Origin: Halanaerobiaceae bacterium
GTDB taxonomy: Bacteria > Bacillota > Halanaerobiia > Halanaerobiales > Halarsenatibacteraceae
DNA: 64,000 nucleotides
Direction of reading: 5' to 3'
NCBI GenBank assembly: GCA_003553485.1
Contig: PWEJ01000145.1
Location: forward strand, 1-64,000
The translations under genes were made by a program, and so were the position numbers. Positions 45,455-54,395 of this stretch are shown in pieces (the first letter of the stretch is position 1; each line of letters starts with the position of its first letter). The notes under the pieces are model-generated. The model had not been told where the DNA came from, searched no databases, and saw nothing but the letters and a program-made list of their open reading frames with translations.

Positions 45455-45727
45455 TCAATCTTCCAACCGATAGATAAAGGCTAGCATTTCTGCAACTACC
45501 TGGTAGAGTTCTTCCGGGATTTCCTGGCCAATATCCAACTGGACTAAAACCCTGACAATATCTTTGTCCTCTTTTATAGGAATATCTTCTTCTTTGGCTT
45601 TGGCGATAATTTTTTTGGCGATTTCTCCTCGCCCTCGGGCTAATATTTTAGGTGCATCGTCTTTCTCAATATCATAACCTAAGGCAGCAGCCATCTTTGC
45701 ACTTTTATTTTGCTCTTTTTTATCCAT
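45455..45727 (-). CDS. FlhB C-terminal-domain-like protein
   Basis: Small protein (90 aa) resembling the cytoplasmic C-terminal domain of FlhB/YscU (AAALGYDIEKDDAPKILARG and IAKKIIAKAKEEDIPIKED), similar to Bacillus YlqH. The NPTH autocleavage sequence region is replaced, and no membrane domain is present. The role of such orphan FlhB-C proteins is unclear; export-switch or substrate-recognition duties are possible. It forms a minus-strand pair with the FliK-like gene behind it. Confidence 0.8.
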   Translation of the reverse strand: MDKKEQNKSAKMAAALGYDIEKDDAPKILARGRGEIAKKIIAKAKEEDIPIKEDKDIVRVLVQLDIGQEIPEELYQVVAEMLAFIYRLED

Positions 45728-45764
45728 CTTTTACACCTCAAATATATATTGGTTATTAAAAAAA

Positions 45765-46943
45765 TCAGGCTCGATAATCCAATCTGTGATAATTGTCAAG
45801 CAGTTCTTTAACACTTTTTCTATAGTCTTTTTGGTCGATGTTTGCTGTCAGAATTTCTCTTTTCAAACGTGATAGTTCTATTGACTTTTCTTCCTTAACC
45901 TGGGTAGTTTTTAACTGATAATCAAGCCTGGAGAGTCGTTCTTTAAGGGAACCCAGATTATCTTTAATCTTTTGCCTTGTTTCCTTTTTTTCTACAGTAA
46001 AGGAGGGGAAAATATTTTTGCCCTTGACCAACAAATTTGCCAGAATATTACCGCTTTCAGGGAGAGCAATTAAGAGGGATAGTTTAAAGGTTTTGCTTTC
46101 CTGCTGTTCTTGAGAGGCAGAACCCTCTTCTTCCAGTATTCTTAAGCTGAAGGCAGGTTTATCCTCCTCTCGCCAGGCAACAGGAGGCCATTCTAAATAA
46201 AAGCGCAACAAATGATTATCATTAAATCTATCTACCTGATTTAAAAAAGACAGACTTAGCAAAAAGGACTGCAGCTGTATATTTTCCCGCCTGAGGCTAA
46301 ATTCGCTGGAGCCTTCATCGGCAGTTAAACTGGAGCTAAAACTGATCTCCTGAAAAATTTCTGCCAGCAAATCATTGGCTGTATTGGGTATTTGCTGGAG
46401 CAGAGAAGCAGCTAATCTGGGTTCTTGTTGGGGCAAAGAGAACAATATTTTGCTTATTATTTCTGCTATAGTGAAATTATTATTGTTAGTGAGAACACTT
46501 ACCTGTTCTGTCAAATTTCCCTCAGTTAGATTTAAATCCTGCTCTTCTCCGCTAAGAATATCCTGAGGATAGTTTATTAAGTCAGCTAAAGGTTTTAAAA
46601 AGAAATTGCGCAGGGGAATATTATTTTGTTGGAGAAAAGCGGCTACTTCAATGATTTGAGCCTTAACCTCAGGGTTGGCTTCCTGCTGGATAAAGTCTAA
46701 TAGAGGCAGGAGATTTTCGCTTTCTAAAGGCAGTCGAGCTGCTAACCAGGTCTTCAAAAACTTTTGCCTCACTTCGGGCTCAATATTTTCCAGACTGGTT
46801 AATAACTCTTCAATGCTGGAAGCAGGCAAGTCTTTTAGACCACTTTCTTGTCTCTCTCCAGAGCTCAACTGGCTGTGTTCTCTCATAATTTTTTCCAGCT
46901 GTACTTTTACTGCCGGGTCCAAGGATTCAATTGGTGGTGACAA
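45765..46943 (-). CDS. FliK-like/hypothetical protein paired with FlhB-C
   Basis: Hydrophilic, mainly helical protein of 392 aa with no signal peptide. A C-terminal part (about residues 230-330) resembles the flagellar hook-length control (FliK C-terminal) fold in its LRFYLEWPP and LLIALPESGNILANLLVKG segments, and the last 60 residues look coiled-coil. In Firmicutes a similar long protein (YlqG type) precedes YlqH, agreeing with this pair. TTG start at 46943 on the minus strand, with GAGGGGGAG upstream. Low-to-moderate certainty on function. Confidence 0.6.
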   Translation of the reverse strand: MSPPIESLDPAVKVQLEKIMREHSQLSSGERQESGLKDLPASSIEELLTSLENIEPEVRQKFLKTWLAARLPLESENLLPLLDFIQQEANPEVKAQIIEVAAFLQQNNIPLRNFFLKPLADLINYPQDILSGEEQDLNLTEGNLTEQVSVLTNNNNFTIAEIISKILFSLPQQEPRLAASLLQQIPNTANDLLAEIFQEISFSSSLTADEGSSEFSLRRENIQLQSFLLSLSFLNQVDRFNDNHLLRFYLEWPPVAWREEDKPAFSLRILEEEGSASQEQQESKTFKLSLLIALPESGNILANLLVKGKNIFPSFTVEKKETRQKIKDNLGSLKERLSRLDYQLKTTQVKEEKSIELSRLKREILTANIDQKDYRKSVKELLDNYHRLDYRA

Positions 46944-46984
46944 AATTATCTCCCCCTCTCTAAACTACTTAAGGAGTGAAAAAT

Positions 46985-48004
46985 TTGTTTAACAGAGGCA
47001 ATAACAAACAATTACAAAATAATGTGCTTTTAATTATCCTGTTAATATTAATTATAACTTTAACTCAGTTTAATAGCAATTCCCAGGCTGCCAGTGAAGT
47101 AGTAGTTGATTACGATAAATTACCAGCTATAGTTATCATGTACGATGATGGTTTTATGGAAGACTATACTAAAGCTTTTCCCATTCATCAAGAATATGAT
47201 GTTCCAGGTATGTCTGCTATCAACACCGCTCATCTAGGGGAAGAGGATCGGTTGAACTGGGAGCAAATCTCTGAAATGACAGATTGGGGCTGGGAAATAG
47301 CCAGCCATGGTCATAGACACTCAGCGCTTATTATTAATTCAATAGTTAGGCCAGCAGATAAAGGAGATAATGAGCTTTATCTTAATAATCCAGGTCTCAT
47401 AACTGAAGGCTATGAATACAAAATTTATCATCGCGATAAGGGTTTGCAGGAAGATTTTAAGGTTGAAGAGCTTATCCCTGGAAAGGGAGTAAAGATATCT
47501 CCAGATCTGGCGGCTTCCTATCCCGCAGAGAATACCTTTATAAAACCCAATGAGCGTTCTCTATTTACTGAAATCATCTATTCTCAGGAAATTCTTACTG
47601 AAAGAGGCTATCAAATTGACTTTTTTGTCTATCCTTACAATGGATTTTTCCAAGAAGTTGTTGAGATTGTGGCAGAGGGATATCTAGCAGCTAGAGCAGG
47701 CCATGATCATAAAAAAAGCTTTCCTGAGGCTTTTCTCAATACTGAGCCCTTTGAACTATATAATTTAAGAGGGACTAGCTTTGATGGTGATGAGTTGCAA
47801 AAAGATCATATCACTGAACTGATCCAGGCAGCTCTTGACCAAAGGGCTTTATTGATTTTTTATGGCCATCCCCAGCGCGATGAATTTAACAAGGAATATC
47901 TTAAACATATAATTTACCAGGCAGAGAAACTGGAAGTACCGATAAAGAGCCTAAGTGATATAATCTATGAAGAGCGCGATATCCTTGATATACTAACGGA
48001 ATAG
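46985..48004 (+). CDS. Polysaccharide deacetylase-family protein with signal anchor
   Basis: NodB-type carbohydrate esterase-fold protein (339 aa). N-terminal hydrophobic segment (about residues 12-30) serves as signal peptide or anchor. Catalytic motifs: YDDGF (metal Asp pair) and ASHGHRHSA (metal His), followed by a C-terminal FYGHPQRDEF. Substrate could be peptidoglycan or exopolysaccharide. The start is uncertain: GTG at 46976 abuts the AAGGAG site, so TTG at 46985 (9 bases away) is preferred. Confidence 0.8.
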   Translation: MFNRGNNKQLQNNVLLIILLILIITLTQFNSNSQAASEVVVDYDKLPAIVIMYDDGFMEDYTKAFPIHQEYDVPGMSAINTAHLGEEDRLNWEQISEMTDWGWEIASHGHRHSALIINSIVRPADKGDNELYLNNPGLITEGYEYKIYHRDKGLQEDFKVEELIPGKGVKISPDLAASYPAENTFIKPNERSLFTEIIYSQEILTERGYQIDFFVYPYNGFFQEVVEIVAEGYLAARAGHDHKKSFPEAFLNTEPFELYNLRGTSFDGDELQKDHITELIQAALDQRALLIFYGHPQRDEFNKEYLKHIIYQAEKLEVPIKSLSDIIYEERDILDILTE

Positions 48005-48016
48005 ATTTAAAAAGCA

Positions 48017-48640
48017 TCAATTGTCAGGCAGCAAATACTTCTCCATTAACTTTTGACCTTGCTGAAAATATTCCTGTCTTAGCTGTTCTTCCTGATCGAG
48101 ATTAAGATTATCAGTATTGGCCAAAGTCCTCTCTGCTATTAATTTGCAATTGATAGTCTTGAAAAACATTTTCCCCACAGTTTTTAGGGCTGTAAACTGA
48201 TCCTCATATTCTGGTGCTCCTCCACAGCCGATAATTAAACCGAGCCTTCTCTTTTCTCGGTCTATAATAGGCCTATCCAACATGTATTTGCTGGCCCAGA
48301 TAGGCTGGCAGCGGTCAATCATTTTTTTCACAGTGGAGGGAAAGCCATTAAAAAATATGGGGCTGGCCAAAAGAACCAGATCAGAATTATCGAAGAGCTT
48401 TATCAGTTCTGGCATATCATCTCTAAAAATGCATTCACCAGTTCTATCACAATGGAAACAGGCGATGCAGGCCTGGATATCCTTATCGCTGGGCCTGACC
48501 AGGGTCTCTATTAGATCAACATTTCTTGATCTAGCCTCTTCCTGACAGCCTCTTAAAACTTCCTGGCACAGCCTGCTGCTATAACTCTCTTCCCGCGGAC
48601 TTCCCTGGATTAAGGTGATTCTAACTGGTGTTCTTTTCAT
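48017..48640 (-). CDS. Flavodoxin-family NAD(P)H-dependent FMN reductase
   Basis: FMN-binding reductase (207 aa) with the phosphate-loop motif IQGSPREESYSSRL, LASPIFFNGFPSTVKKMIDR, and a cysteine motif C-x2-C-x2-C-x5-C (CIACFHC...EC, about residues 54-66) as in iron-sulfur-flavoprotein relatives. Lies 18 bases after the SagB-type oxidoreductase on the same strand, suggesting a shared redox task. Electron partners unknown. Confidence 0.8.
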   Translation of the reverse strand: MKRTPVRITLIQGSPREESYSSRLCQEVLRGCQEEARSRNVDLIETLVRPSDKDIQACIACFHCDRTGECIFRDDMPELIKLFDNSDLVLLASPIFFNGFPSTVKKMIDRCQPIWASKYMLDRPIIDREKRRLGLIIGCGGAPEYEDQFTALKTVGKMFFKTINCKLIAERTLANTDNLNLDQEEQLRQEYFQQGQKLMEKYLLPDN

Positions 48641-48658
48641 ATTAAAACTCCTTTTATT

Positions 48659-49396
48659 TTATGACTTTTTGCGACTGCCAGCAGCAGCGGCATAGACCAC
48701 AAACTGTTTATCACCATCGAGATTAAGAAAATCATTGAGATAGTCATCGTTATAAGCAGCAATAGCACATACTCCTATATTTAAGACCTCTCCCAGGAGA
48801 TATAAATTCTGGCAGACATGGCCGGCATCCAACAGAACATAACGATAGGCTCTTTCACTATATCTCCAGGCCATCCGATAGATATCAGTGGCCCAGAAAA
48901 ATACAGCTCCGGCCTGCCTGATAAATTTCTGCTGTAATACTCCCTGATATACCTCAGCTAAAAGATTATCCTGTCGCAGGAGAGCAAGTTCATGATTTTC
49001 AGCCCGGTAATGATAAAGTCCCCGGGGAAAATCAGCAGTTTTATGGAGGTAGATAAAGGTCTCCAGGGCATGGCGGGCTCCAGCTGAAGGGACGGTGCGA
49101 AGACTTTTTTCGCCAGGCAATTTTTGCTTTATACCCTGGGTGTGATAGAGCAAAGCGGAAATTTCTGATTTAGTTAAGGGGGTATCCTGAAAACTGCGAC
49201 GACTTCGTCTGGATATAATTGCCTCATCAGTTGATTTTTCAGGTAAATCCAGGTTCTCAGGCTCAGTTAGGCTGAATACTTCAGAGGCCGCTGGTTCTAA
49301 AGTGCGTGCTGGCGGCGCAATTTCTTTGTTTTCATCGGACTCTGATAGATGTTGATATTTTGTCCTTTGCCAGAATTCTTGACCAATATTATTCAT
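48659..49396 (-). CDS. SagB/ThcOx-type nitroreductase-fold oxidoreductase
   Basis: FMN-dependent oxidoreductase (245 aa) of the SagB-type dehydrogenase family: ISRRSRRSFQDTPLTKSEIS, a stretch with TVPSAGARHALETFIYL, and YVLLDAGHVCQNLYLLGE. In bacteriocin loci SagB oxidises azolines, but no cyclodehydratase or precursor peptide is visible nearby, so a general nitroreductase-like function is more likely. ATG at 49396 follows AAGGAGG. Operon with the flavodoxin gene. Confidence 0.83.
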   Translation of the reverse strand: MNNIGQEFWQRTKYQHLSESDENKEIAPPARTLEPAASEVFSLTEPENLDLPEKSTDEAIISRRSRRSFQDTPLTKSEISALLYHTQGIKQKLPGEKSLRTVPSAGARHALETFIYLHKTADFPRGLYHYRAENHELALLRQDNLLAEVYQGVLQQKFIRQAGAVFFWATDIYRMAWRYSERAYRYVLLDAGHVCQNLYLLGEVLNIGVCAIAAYNDDYLNDFLNLDGDKQFVVYAAAAGSRKKS

Positions 49397-49503
49397 AATT
49401 ACCTCCTTGAAAATATAAATTTTAATGAAAAGCTTTAAAACTTAATCTAATTTTATAATAAACCAAAATTCTCTGCAAGAAAAAGAGGTTATTTCTTATT
49501 TTA

Positions 49504-49532
49504 GCAGGATTTCAAACAAAAGTAGAGAATTA
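49504..49532 (+). promoter_or_regulatory. Sigma-H-type promoter upstream of phoU
   Basis: GCAGGATTT (49504-49512), 11 bases, AGAGAATTA (49524-49532). Matches the sigma-H consensus at every constrained position. It lies about 125 bases upstream of the phoU start, in an otherwise featureless AT-rich gap of about 260 bases. Confidence 0.65.
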
Positions 49533-49658
49533 TTAATAATACTATTGATGAATAAAGGGTCTTTGTAATAACAGGATAATTTAGCAACAGTAACAAAATA
49601 TGTACCGGCAAATAATTTATGGTTTTAAACTTCTTACAGAAGGGGCGTGAAAAGATAT

Positions 49659-50312
49659 ATGCCAAAAGTTTATGAAAAGCAAAGAGAAGAAGTAATTAGC
49701 GATCTAAGTGACATGAGTGAGATAGCTGAGGAGATGCTGCACAATTCTATTAAAGCTTTAAACAATAAGGATTCTAATCTGGCCTGGGAAGTCATTGAGC
49801 GCGACGATGTTCTGGATAACATTCAGTTTACAATTGAGGACAAAGTAGCCCGTATGCTGTCAGAGGATAATAATCATACTAGTGATATTAGATTTGGGCT
49901 AGCCTCCAGCAAAATAGCTATTAATCTAGAAAGAATCGGTGATCATGCTACTAATATAGCTGAGACTGTTATGGAGTTAAAGAATGAGGAATATATAGAG
50001 CCTTTGGTTATGATACCGGAGCTGGCAGAGATAGTTTCAGATATGCTAAGTGCAGTATTAGAATCTTTTATTACTCGCAATGCTGACCTGGCTGAAGCAG
50101 CCTGCCGCAAGGATGAAAGGGCTGATAATATTTATGATCAGCTTTATGAGAAGAGTATAGTATTACTGGATGACTGTGATGGTGAGCGTAAAATGAATCA
50201 GGTGGTTAGATTTATCAACGTTGCTAAATCACTGGAGAGAGTTGGCGACCATGCCACTAATATTGGTGAGGAAACAATTTTTATAGTGACTGGCAACAGG
50301 GTGAAGTATTGA
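49659..50312 (+). CDS. phoU: Phosphate signalling protein PhoU
   Basis: Two-repeat all-helical protein (217 aa), each repeat carrying the metal-binding E/DxxxD-type signature, visible as SKIAINLERIGDHATNIAE and VAKSLERVGDHATNIGE. PhoU links the Pst transporter to phosphate sensing, but no pst genes are adjacent, so this may be a stand-alone copy. The ATG at 49659 starts the conserved domain; a GTG at 49647 sits too close to AGGGG. A perfect-stem terminator follows. Confidence 0.9.
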   Translation: MPKVYEKQREEVISDLSDMSEIAEEMLHNSIKALNNKDSNLAWEVIERDDVLDNIQFTIEDKVARMLSEDNNHTSDIRFGLASSKIAINLERIGDHATNIAETVMELKNEEYIEPLVMIPELAEIVSDMLSAVLESFITRNADLAEAACRKDERADNIYDQLYEKSIVLLDDCDGERKMNQVVRFINVAKSLERVGDHATNIGEETIFIVTGNRVKY

Positions 50313-50328
50313 GGTATTAAAAGAAGCC

Positions 50329-50361
50329 AAAGCCAGTCTTCGGACTGGCTTTTATTTTTTT
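50329..50361 (+). terminator. Terminator with UUCG tetraloop after phoU
   Basis: Ten-base-pair stem (50329-50338 with 50343-50352) closed by TTCG and followed by a T-rich tract. Textbook intrinsic terminator. Confidence 0.93.
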
Positions 50362-50380
50362 AGGGAGGAGAATTTATTAT

Positions 50381-52009
50381 ATGTATGGTGTTATTATTGC
50401 TTTTTTAGTTCTGATTATTCTGTTATTAATTTATAAATTAAAAAAGGAAAGGGCCAGAGTATTACAATCAGCTAATAGCATATATGATTCAATGCTGCAG
50501 GACTATCAGGAATTGAAAAAAACAGTGAAAACAGTGGAAGAGTTTGGAGGACAGATAATAGAAACCAAAGCAGCAGTGGAGACCGTTGACCGCAATATGC
50601 TCAACAAAATGCTGAAGAGAAAATTGCAGGATAATTTAGCCTATTTTGGCACCTGGGCTGTTTTTGAAAAGAATGCTCTTGATGGACTGGAGCAAAAATT
50701 TGAAAATCGCGATCATTATGATGGCAGCGGGCGTTTTAACAGTTATTTCTACCGGGAAGGCAAGGAAATTGGGGTGATGGCACTTCCTGATATCGACCAG
50801 GAGGAATTTTATCGCCAACCCAAGGAAAAAAGGGAGCTCATAGTGATGGACCCCTTTTATTACAACCTGCAAGGCAGCAATGTTTTGATGACGACAGTGG
50901 CAGCCCCTATCATTGAAGAAGGAGAGATTATTGGAGTTACAGGGGTAGATATTACCCTGCAGGAGGGCAGTACTAATCTGGACCAGGAGTTAATCTTTAA
51001 AGATAGAGAAGACTTCAAAAGCGCTGAATTTTTAGCCCGGGTAGTTAAGGCGGCAGAAAATAATTTTGCCGAACTTATATCTATGCTGGATAGTTCCGTT
51101 GCTAATCTGGAAGAGACGGCCAATGTTTTGCGCGATTCCTATGATAAAGTCAATCAATCTTCTGATGAAGTTGCCAGAGCTTCAGAAGATATTGCAGCCG
51201 GGGCAGAGGAACAGGCAGCTAATATTGAAGACGGCAGTAACCATATTGAAGATTTCAACTCTGTGATTATTGATATTAGAAATAAAATGAAGCAAATAGA
51301 TAAAAACAGCAATAAATTGGAGGATTTTAAAGAGCAGAACTCCCAGGAATTAAAGCAATTGATTAATAAATCTAATTCCAGCGATCAATCTATCAAAAAA
51401 CTGGTTGAGGCCCTGGAACAGGTCGGTGAAAAAACCACGGAAATTTCAGATGTCAATCGAAAGATACAGGAAGTGGCAGACCAGATAAATCTGTTGGCCT
51501 TAAATGCCTCCATTGAAGCTGCTAGAGCTGGTGAACATGGTAGAGGTTTTGCAGTGGTAGCCGAAGAAGTGCGGGAGCTTTCTGTGGAGACCGATCAATT
51601 TGTCCAGGAGATAGCCAGTACCATCAAGGGTCTGATTAATGATATGGACAATACCCTGGCTAAATCTGAAGAGCTCAGAGACACTTCTCAAGAGCAGTTG
51701 AAAAGCGCCAATAAAGTGCAGGACTCCTTTGTCACCCTGGAAAATACAATTGCCGGCCAGAATGAACATATAGAAAGTTTTAAAGAGTCCGTGGGCAAAT
51801 TAGAGGAAAAAGACGAAAAACTGGCCGGGGTTTTCTCTGGCATGTCAGCTTCCTCAGAGGAATTTGCAGCTAATACAGAGGAGATCACTGCTTCCTTAGA
51901 AGAACAGGCATCTACCATTGAAAAATTAAACTCTATCAATAAGGATTTATACCAACAGACCAACTCATTAAAGATGAAGCTTGCCCGGTTAGATTCAGAT
52001 GAGTCATAA
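50381..52009 (+). CDS. Methyl-accepting chemotaxis protein with single N-terminal membrane helix
   Basis: Chemoreceptor of 542 aa. One transmembrane helix (about residues 3-18) is followed at once by KLKKERAR, so the rest should be cytoplasmic. Residues about 70-195 resemble a Cache/PDC sensor ([33 protein letters not shown]). No second membrane helix or HAMP domain is seen before the long signalling coiled coil, whose hairpin tip ([18 protein letters not shown], about 367-384, and [12 protein letters not shown]) is canonical. Likely senses an intracellular ligand. Substrate for CheR/CheB encoded at 12-14 kb. Confidence 0.9.
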   Translation: MYGVIIAFLVLIILLLIYKLKKERARVLQSANSIYDSMLQDYQELKKTVKTVEEFGGQIIETKAAVETVDRNMLNKMLKRKLQDNLAYFGTWAVFEKNALDGLEQKFENRDHYDGSGRFNSYFYREGKEIGVMALPDIDQEEFYRQPKEKRELIVMDPFYYNLQGSNVLMTTVAAPIIEEGEIIGVTGVDITLQEGSTNLDQELIFKDREDFKSAEFLARVVKAAENNFAELISMLDSSVANLEETANVLRDSYDKVNQSSDEVARASEDIAAGAEEQAANIEDGSNHIEDFNSVIIDIRNKMKQIDKNSNKLEDFKEQNSQELKQLINKSNSSDQSIKKLVEALEQVGEKTTEISDVNRKIQEVADQINLLALNASIEAARAGEHGRGFAVVAEEVRELSVETDQFVQEIASTIKGLINDMDNTLAKSEELRDTSQEQLKSANKVQDSFVTLENTIAGQNEHIESFKESVGKLEEKDEKLAGVFSGMSASSEEFAANTEEITASLEEQASTIEKLNSINKDLYQQTNSLKMKLARLDSDES

Positions 52010-52044
52010 ATGAGGTGCTCTTTGCTGGAGAAAGGGGGATGAAA

Positions 52045-52077
52045 ATGACTGTCATAGTTACAGTCGTAAACCGATGA
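52045..52077 (+). CDS. Short leader ORF upstream of dihydropyrimidinase
   Basis: Ten-codon open frame (MTVIVTVVNR) with AAAGGGGG about 7 bases upstream and a stop that overlaps the next start as ATGA. It contains the inverted repeat GACTGT/ACAGTC. The main gene has no good ribosome-binding site of its own, so this leader probably delivers ribosomes by coupling. Translation of it is inferred. Confidence 0.4.
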   Translation: MTVIVTVVNR

Positions 52078-53474
52078 AAAAATTATTAACTGGAGGACAG
52101 ATTGTACTGGAATCAGGCATAATGGAAAAGGACCTTTTTATTGAAGAAGGAAAAATCAAATCTCTGCTGGACCCTGATGACGAGAGTCCTGAAATAGATG
52201 AAATAATTGATGTTAGTGATAAGTTGATTTTACCCGGGGTGATAGACTCCCATACCCATTACCTACTTCACTCCCGGGGTACTACCACTGCCGATGATTT
52301 TTGTTCTGGCTCTAAGGCAGCAGCTATAGGGGGAGTTACCACCTTTATCGATTATATCGATCATGAAGAGGATAAATCTTTGTTGGAGGCAGCCCGGGAA
52401 AGAATTGCTGCCGCCAGGGAGAGCGTGCTTGATTTCAATCTGCATCAAACAGTTCATTATTTTAATGAAAATATTGAGGCTGAGCTGAGGGAGATTCGTG
52501 AATTAGGGGTCAGCAGTTTGAAGATTTTTACTACCTACAAAGAAGAAGGTTACATGATATCTGAGGAAGATATACCTGAACTTTTAGAGGCTGCCAGTGA
52601 TAATAATCTACTGATAACCGTCCATGCAGAAGATGAAGAGATTATTCAAGCCAGCAAGGAAAAACTAACTAAAGAAAGGGATAAGCTGTCTCTGGCAGAC
52701 CACCCTGACCTCCGTCCGGCGGAAGCGGAGAGTAAAGCAGTTGAGAAAATTGCTGCCCTGGCTATGGAAAGAGATTTGCCTTTATATATTGCTCATATTT
52801 CTGCTGGAAAAACTGCTGAGCTAATGAAGAAGTTTCGTGCTCAGGGAGGAAGAATTTTTGGTGAAACCACTCCTCATTATCTGTTGCTCGATCGCAGTTA
52901 CCTGACTAAAGAGGAGGCTGCTCGTTATTTTATGGTTCCTCCTCTAAGAGATTCAGATAACCAGGATATAATCTGGGAGGCGCTTTTAGAGGGAGCTATC
53001 CAGGCTATAGCAACAGATCACTGTGCCTTTACCCTGGACCAAAAAAATGAAAACTCTTCTCCCCTGGAGATGTTTCCCGGGTTACCGGGTTCAGAAACAC
53101 TGCTTCCTTTGATCCACCATTTTGGAGTTAATACCGGCATGATGAGTTATCCAGAGTTAGTTAAGTTCCTGGCTGGTAATCCAGCCCGGATTTTTGGTCT
53201 TTTCCCGGAAAGAGGTATTATAAGAGAGGGAGCTGTTGCTGATCTGGTGGTCTTTGATCCTGAGAAAAAAATGGAATTAAAAGACGAAGATGTTAATTCT
53301 AAAGCTAATTACTCTCCCTATCAGGGATTTAAGATAAGGGGTTGGCCGGTAATGACTATCAGCCGCGGGGAGATTATTACCAGTAAGGGTTCTTTCGTTG
53401 GCAAAGAGGGGCGGGGAAGATTTATTGAAGCAGGGGTATCGCAATGCTTTACTGCAGCAGAGAATACTTTTTAA
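52074..53474 (+). CDS. Dihydropyrimidinase/D-hydantoinase-family hydrolase
   Basis: Cyclic amidohydrolase (466 aa). Metal ligands His60 and His62 in DSHTHY, carboxylated Lys150 in VSSLKIF, further His in VHAEDEE and HISAGK, and Asp in IATDHCAF. Hydantoinase (HyuA-like) members appear in anaerobic purine/urate clusters, so this gene could open an imidazole or pyrimidine ring in the pathway encoded 20 kb upstream. Allantoinase or dihydropyrimidinase specificity cannot be decided. Translation appears coupled to a ten-codon leader. Confidence 0.85.
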   Translation: MKKLLTGGQIVLESGIMEKDLFIEEGKIKSLLDPDDESPEIDEIIDVSDKLILPGVIDSHTHYLLHSRGTTTADDFCSGSKAAAIGGVTTFIDYIDHEEDKSLLEAARERIAAARESVLDFNLHQTVHYFNENIEAELREIRELGVSSLKIFTTYKEEGYMISEEDIPELLEAASDNNLLITVHAEDEEIIQASKEKLTKERDKLSLADHPDLRPAEAESKAVEKIAALAMERDLPLYIAHISAGKTAELMKKFRAQGGRIFGETTPHYLLLDRSYLTKEEAARYFMVPPLRDSDNQDIIWEALLEGAIQAIATDHCAFTLDQKNENSSPLEMFPGLPGSETLLPLIHHFGVNTGMMSYPELVKFLAGNPARIFGLFPERGIIREGAVADLVVFDPEKKMELKDEDVNSKANYSPYQGFKIRGWPVMTISRGEIITSKGSFVGKEGRGRFIEAGVSQCFTAAENTF

Positions 53475-53483
53475 AACATGCCT

Positions 53484-53513
53484 TTGAATTTTCTCTATCT
53501 TTTGCAATATAAA
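53484..53513 (+). promoter_or_regulatory. Possible sigma-A promoter for the LiaF-like gene
   Basis: TTGAAT (53484-53489), 18 bases, TATAAA (53508-53513). A TATAAT at 53519 offers an alternative -10 without a good -35. Confidence 0.3.
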
Positions 53514-53562
53514 GGTGATATAATATAAAAAATACAGCAGTTTTGCAAAGGGGAGAAACAAA

Positions 53563-54099
53563 ATGAGAGTAGGTCTTTTAGCCAGCGAAATCTTTTGGGG
53601 ATTACTGCTTATCTTGCTGGGGATAACAGCGGTATTAAGATCCTTTGATATCAATATTTCTTTCTTTCGTGTTATCTTTGCCTTCGTTTTAATTTATCTA
53701 GGAGTAGCTTTAATGGTGGGGGGGCCTCTGGTAAGACATGTTACAGAGGACACCATTATCTTTGGAGAGGTCAGGCGCAGTTTTGAGGACTTGCCGGATA
53801 ATGAATTTAATATAATCTTTGGCAATGGGGAATTAGATCTCAGGGGGGTTTCAGGAGAAGAGCTAAAAACTTTAGAGATGAATGTTATTTTTGGCTCAGG
53901 TAAAATTATAATCAGCCCGGAGCAGAGGATAGAAGCAAAGGTTAGTTCTGTCTTTGGCAATGCTGTTTTCCCCGACGGCTCTTCTATTAGCTTTGGGGAT
54001 TACACCTATCAAAGTTTGGACCCGGCGGAAGAAATAACAACTACTATCCTAATCGATGGCAGTGTAGTCTTTGGCAGGCTGGAGGTAGAGAAAAGGTGA
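53563..54099 (+). CDS. LiaF-like/DUF2154 membrane-associated protein
   Basis: 178 aa with two N-terminal transmembrane helices (about residues 7-25 and 33-50), then a beta-rich C-terminal domain with repeated glycine turns (FGNGELDLRG, FGSGKIIISP, VFGNAVFPDG) as in the cell-wall-active-antibiotic response LiaF C-terminal fold. A two-component partner such as LiaRS is not adjacent. It overlaps the DUF503 gene by 4 bases (GTGA). Confidence 0.72.
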   Translation: MRVGLLASEIFWGLLLILLGITAVLRSFDINISFFRVIFAFVLIYLGVALMVGGPLVRHVTEDTIIFGEVRRSFEDLPDNEFNIIFGNGELDLRGVSGEELKTLEMNVIFGSGKIIISPEQRIEAKVSSVFGNAVFPDGSSISFGDYTYQSLDPAEEITTTILIDGSVVFGRLEVEKR

Positions 54100-54377
54100 T
54101 AATTGCTTCCCTTAAATTAGATTTATATTTACCAGGTTCAGTTTCTTTGAAGAATAAAAGGCGGCTTATAAAAAGCCTCCAGGATAAAATGAAAAATAAG
54201 TTTAATCTGGCAGTGGCTGAAACAGATAAGATGGATAATAAGCAGCAAGCCGTGCTTGCTGCTGTTTCTGTTAGCAATAGTGGTAAATATTTAGAAAAAA
54301 TGTTTGCCCAGGTAATTAACCTGGTGGATGAAATGGCAGGAATAGAATTGATGAAGTCAGAAATTAACTACCATTAA
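54096..54377 (+). CDS. DUF503 family protein (YlxP-like)
   Basis: 93 aa with the DUF503 signature: an N-terminal strand (LKLDLYLPGSVSLKNKRR), SLQDKMKNKFNLAVAETD, and an AAVSVSN strand. In Bacillus ylxP sits beside rbfA in the nusA-infB operon; its location here is different. Function unknown. GTG start overlaps the LiaF-like stop. Confidence 0.85.
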   Translation: MIIASLKLDLYLPGSVSLKNKRRLIKSLQDKMKNKFNLAVAETDKMDNKQQAVLAAVSVSNSGKYLEKMFAQVINLVDEMAGIELMKSEINYH

Positions 54378-54395
54378 ATTTCCTGCCAGACCAGT

